From an uncultured Acetatifactor sp. (lineage in GTDB: Bacteria > Bacillota > Clostridia > Lachnospirales > Lachnospiraceae), in contig CAJTKW010000047.1 of the NCBI GenBank assembly GCA_910577035.1, positions 1 through 31,253 on the forward strand: a stretch of DNA of 31,253 nucleotides. Reading direction: 5' to 3'. A model generated the notes under the pieces. It had not been told where the DNA came from. It saw only the letters and a program-made list of their open reading frames with translations, and ran no database searches. This document shows, piece by piece, positions 29,831 through 31,253 of the stretch (its first letter is position 1; each line of letters starts with the position of its first letter). The translations under genes were made by a program, and so were the position numbers.

Positions 29831-31253
29831 TCACCAAACATGTACATCCTGCAGCACCCGGATTTCTCCCTTCAGCGCCGCCCTCTGTCTGCCGCTCATC
29901 CTCCCCGTGCCGCCTTCTGCGCACAGCTTCAGCATCTCCGCCAGCTCCCGCATATTTGAAAAACGCTCCCGGGGATCCTGTCTGGTACACCTGTCCGCAA
30001 TCCGCTTCAGCAGGCCTCCCGGCCTTCCCCCCGTCAGCTCCTGCAGCGTCCTCCCCAGGCCGTATATATCGGCCGCGGCGGTCTGCAGGCCATCCCGGGC
30101 AAACTGCTCCGGTGCGCCAAACTCCGGTGTCCCCGCCCTGTCAACATTCCTCCCCGCAGGGCAGACACAGCCGAAATCCAAAAGCCTCACCCCGCCTTCC
30201 GGCGTCAGCATCACATTTGAGGGCTTTACGTCCCGGAACACCAGCGGCAGCCTCCTCTCATGCAGATGCGAGAGCCCTTCCGCCAACAGGCAGCCGATCC
30301 CCGCCGCCTTCCTGTCGGAAAATGCCCCTTCCCGGCGCAGGGCCGCGTCCAGGCTCTCTCCCGGCACATATTCCATCAGAAGGGCTCCTCTGCCGTTTTC
30401 CTGCCAGAAGGCGCAGAAGGCCGCCAGCACCGACAGCCGCTGGCAGAGCGGATTCATTTCCGGAAAATTCACCGTCCACCGGTGCTGCTGGACCTCCTCC
30501 ACGATCTCCGGTGGCGTCTTCTCCGGGAAGCCGAACTCCCTTACGCCGTCCTCCTCCAGCAAACGCCGGATGTACCCATGGGAGAAAGCAGTGGGAACCT
30601 GCTCCAGCAACGGAAAATTCCTCCATAACTCCTCCGGGGCCGCTGGCGGAAGGTCTCCCTTCAGAATCTCCTTCAATGCGGGAAACTCCCTCTTCAGCGG
30701 CGGAGCTCCCTCCACCGGCTGATCAAAGGCCCAGGGGAAGCCCAAACGGGCCATGAAGTCCGTCATCTGCCAGCAGTCGCCATAGGGGAACTGGTCGTCG
30801 GGGCAGGCGGTCTCCTCCATCGCATCTTCATCCAGGTCAGACCAGTGGACAAGATAGCGCCCCATCATCGCCGTATCCCAGGTAGGGAGCCACCCCGCCA
30901 GCGCCGCCGGATTGCCGGAGAGGCGCTGTTTTTCGCGCGGGCTGACAGGGCCGAAGGCGTCCGGACGGGTTCTGAAATGGTCCTCTTCCTTACCGCCGTA
31001 GAAGTCATAGCCCCAAAAGTCCCCGTCGTAGATGTACAGCAGCATCACAGGATTCTCGGAGAGGTCGGCCAGCGCCCTCGCCAGCGCGGCGAAGCCCAGG
31101 CAGTCCCCCTCCATCAGAACCTGCGTACCCTCATAGCTCTGTGCGTACCGGCAGGTTTTGGGGTCGATCTGAAATACCGGATTTTTCGCAGCTGTTTCCA
31201 CTGCTTCACGGGCGATAGACTCGTCACAGCCTGGAAACAGGGCGGTTTGCAGG
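29831..31253 (-). CDS. Kinase-like protein with unknown N-terminal domain (5' end outside window)
   Basis: A GTG at 31201 would give 456 residues, but the frame stays open for 17 more codons to the window edge, so the true start is probably outside. Residues (GTG numbering) 20-160 form a domain I cannot name, rich in Trp/Tyr/Asp (YIYDGDFWGYDFYGG, PYGDCWQMTDFM). Residues about 205-425 are Hanks-type kinase-like: hinge LLMEYVPGESL (274-284), catalytic loop FRDVKPSNVML (322-332, Asp324, Lys326, Asn329), DFG (342-344), GTPEFGAPEQ and ADIYGLG. A glycine-rich loop and the ATP-binding Lys of the N-lobe are not recognisable. No membrane helix or PASTA repeats are present. The partner is unknown. Confidence 0.85.
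   Translation of the reverse strand, partial: LQTALFPGCDESIAREAVETAAKNPVFQIDPKTCRYAQSYEGTQVLMEGDCLGFAALARALADLSENPVMLLYIYDGDFWGYDFYGGKEEDHFRTRPDAFGPVSPREKQRLSGNPAALAGWLPTWDTAMMGRYLVHWSDLDEDAMEETACPDDQFPYGDCWQMTDFMARLGFPWAFDQPVEGAPPLKREFPALKEILKGDLPPAAPEELWRNFPLLEQVPTAFSHGYIRRLLEEDGVREFGFPEKTPPEIVEEVQQHRWTVNFPEMNPLCQRLSVLAAFCAFWQENGRGALLMEYVPGESLDAALRREGAFSDRKAAGIGCLLAEGLSHLHERRLPLVFRDVKPSNVMLTPEGGVRLLDFGCVCPAGRNVDRAGTPEFGAPEQFARDGLQTAAADIYGLGRTLQELTGGRPGGLLKRIADRCTRQDPRERFSNMRELAEMLKLCAEGGTGRMSGRQRAALKGEIRVLQDVHVW

Overview
The window looks like chromosome from a spore-forming member of the Clostridia, most likely a Lachnospiraceae-type gut Firmicute. The clues are an alpha/beta-type small acid-soluble spore protein, strong AGGAGG ribosome binding sites, sigma-A promoters with 17-bp spacers, the tig-clpP-clpX-engB block, a TraX-family protein, and an Opp-type importer next to cytoplasmic glycosidases. 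GC content looks moderate by eye. I see no rRNA, tRNA, CRISPR array, insertion sequence or prophage.

Region 1 (about 1-14.2 kb) is a carbohydrate-utilisation locus built around a 380-bp divergent control region (7229-7608). Leftward lies a four-gene operon: a HAD-GH88/105 fusion protein, a GH38 alpha-mannosidase, an unassigned (alpha/alpha)-toroid protein and a small Vps62/NPP1-like protein. Rightward lies a complete five-gene Opp/Dpp-type ABC importer: a lipoprotein substrate-binding protein, two permeases with enlarged external loops, and two ATPases. None of the leftward enzymes has a signal peptide. The simplest reading is import of intact oligosaccharides followed by cytoplasmic breakdown. 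Unsaturated-uronyl hydrolases together with an alpha-mannosidase suggest a lyase-generated fragment containing uronate and mannose; this is inference. An AraC-type regulator (14.3-15.2 kb) follows the importer and is the obvious candidate regulator.

Region 2 (15.3-21.5 kb) holds mntP (manganese efflux), a second GH88/105 hydrolase on its own promoter, a TraX-ABC ATPase-ABC exporter membrane protein cluster, and an orphan OmpR-type response regulator whose receiver domain lacks several canonical active-site residues.

Region 3 (21.7-27.1 kb) is housekeeping: tig, then clpP-clpX-engB-AI-2E family transporter. A large composite terminator separates tig from clpP, which has its own very good promoter flanked by palindromes.

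Region 4 (27.2-31.25 kb) holds a MATE transporter, a spore DNA-binding protein with an unusual twin-hairpin leader and a sigma-G-like promoter, a TalC-type transaldolase, and a protein running off the right edge. That last protein joins a domain of unknown function to a kinase-like domain with an atypical N-lobe.

All family assignments rest on reading motifs in the translated sequence. No database search was possible.
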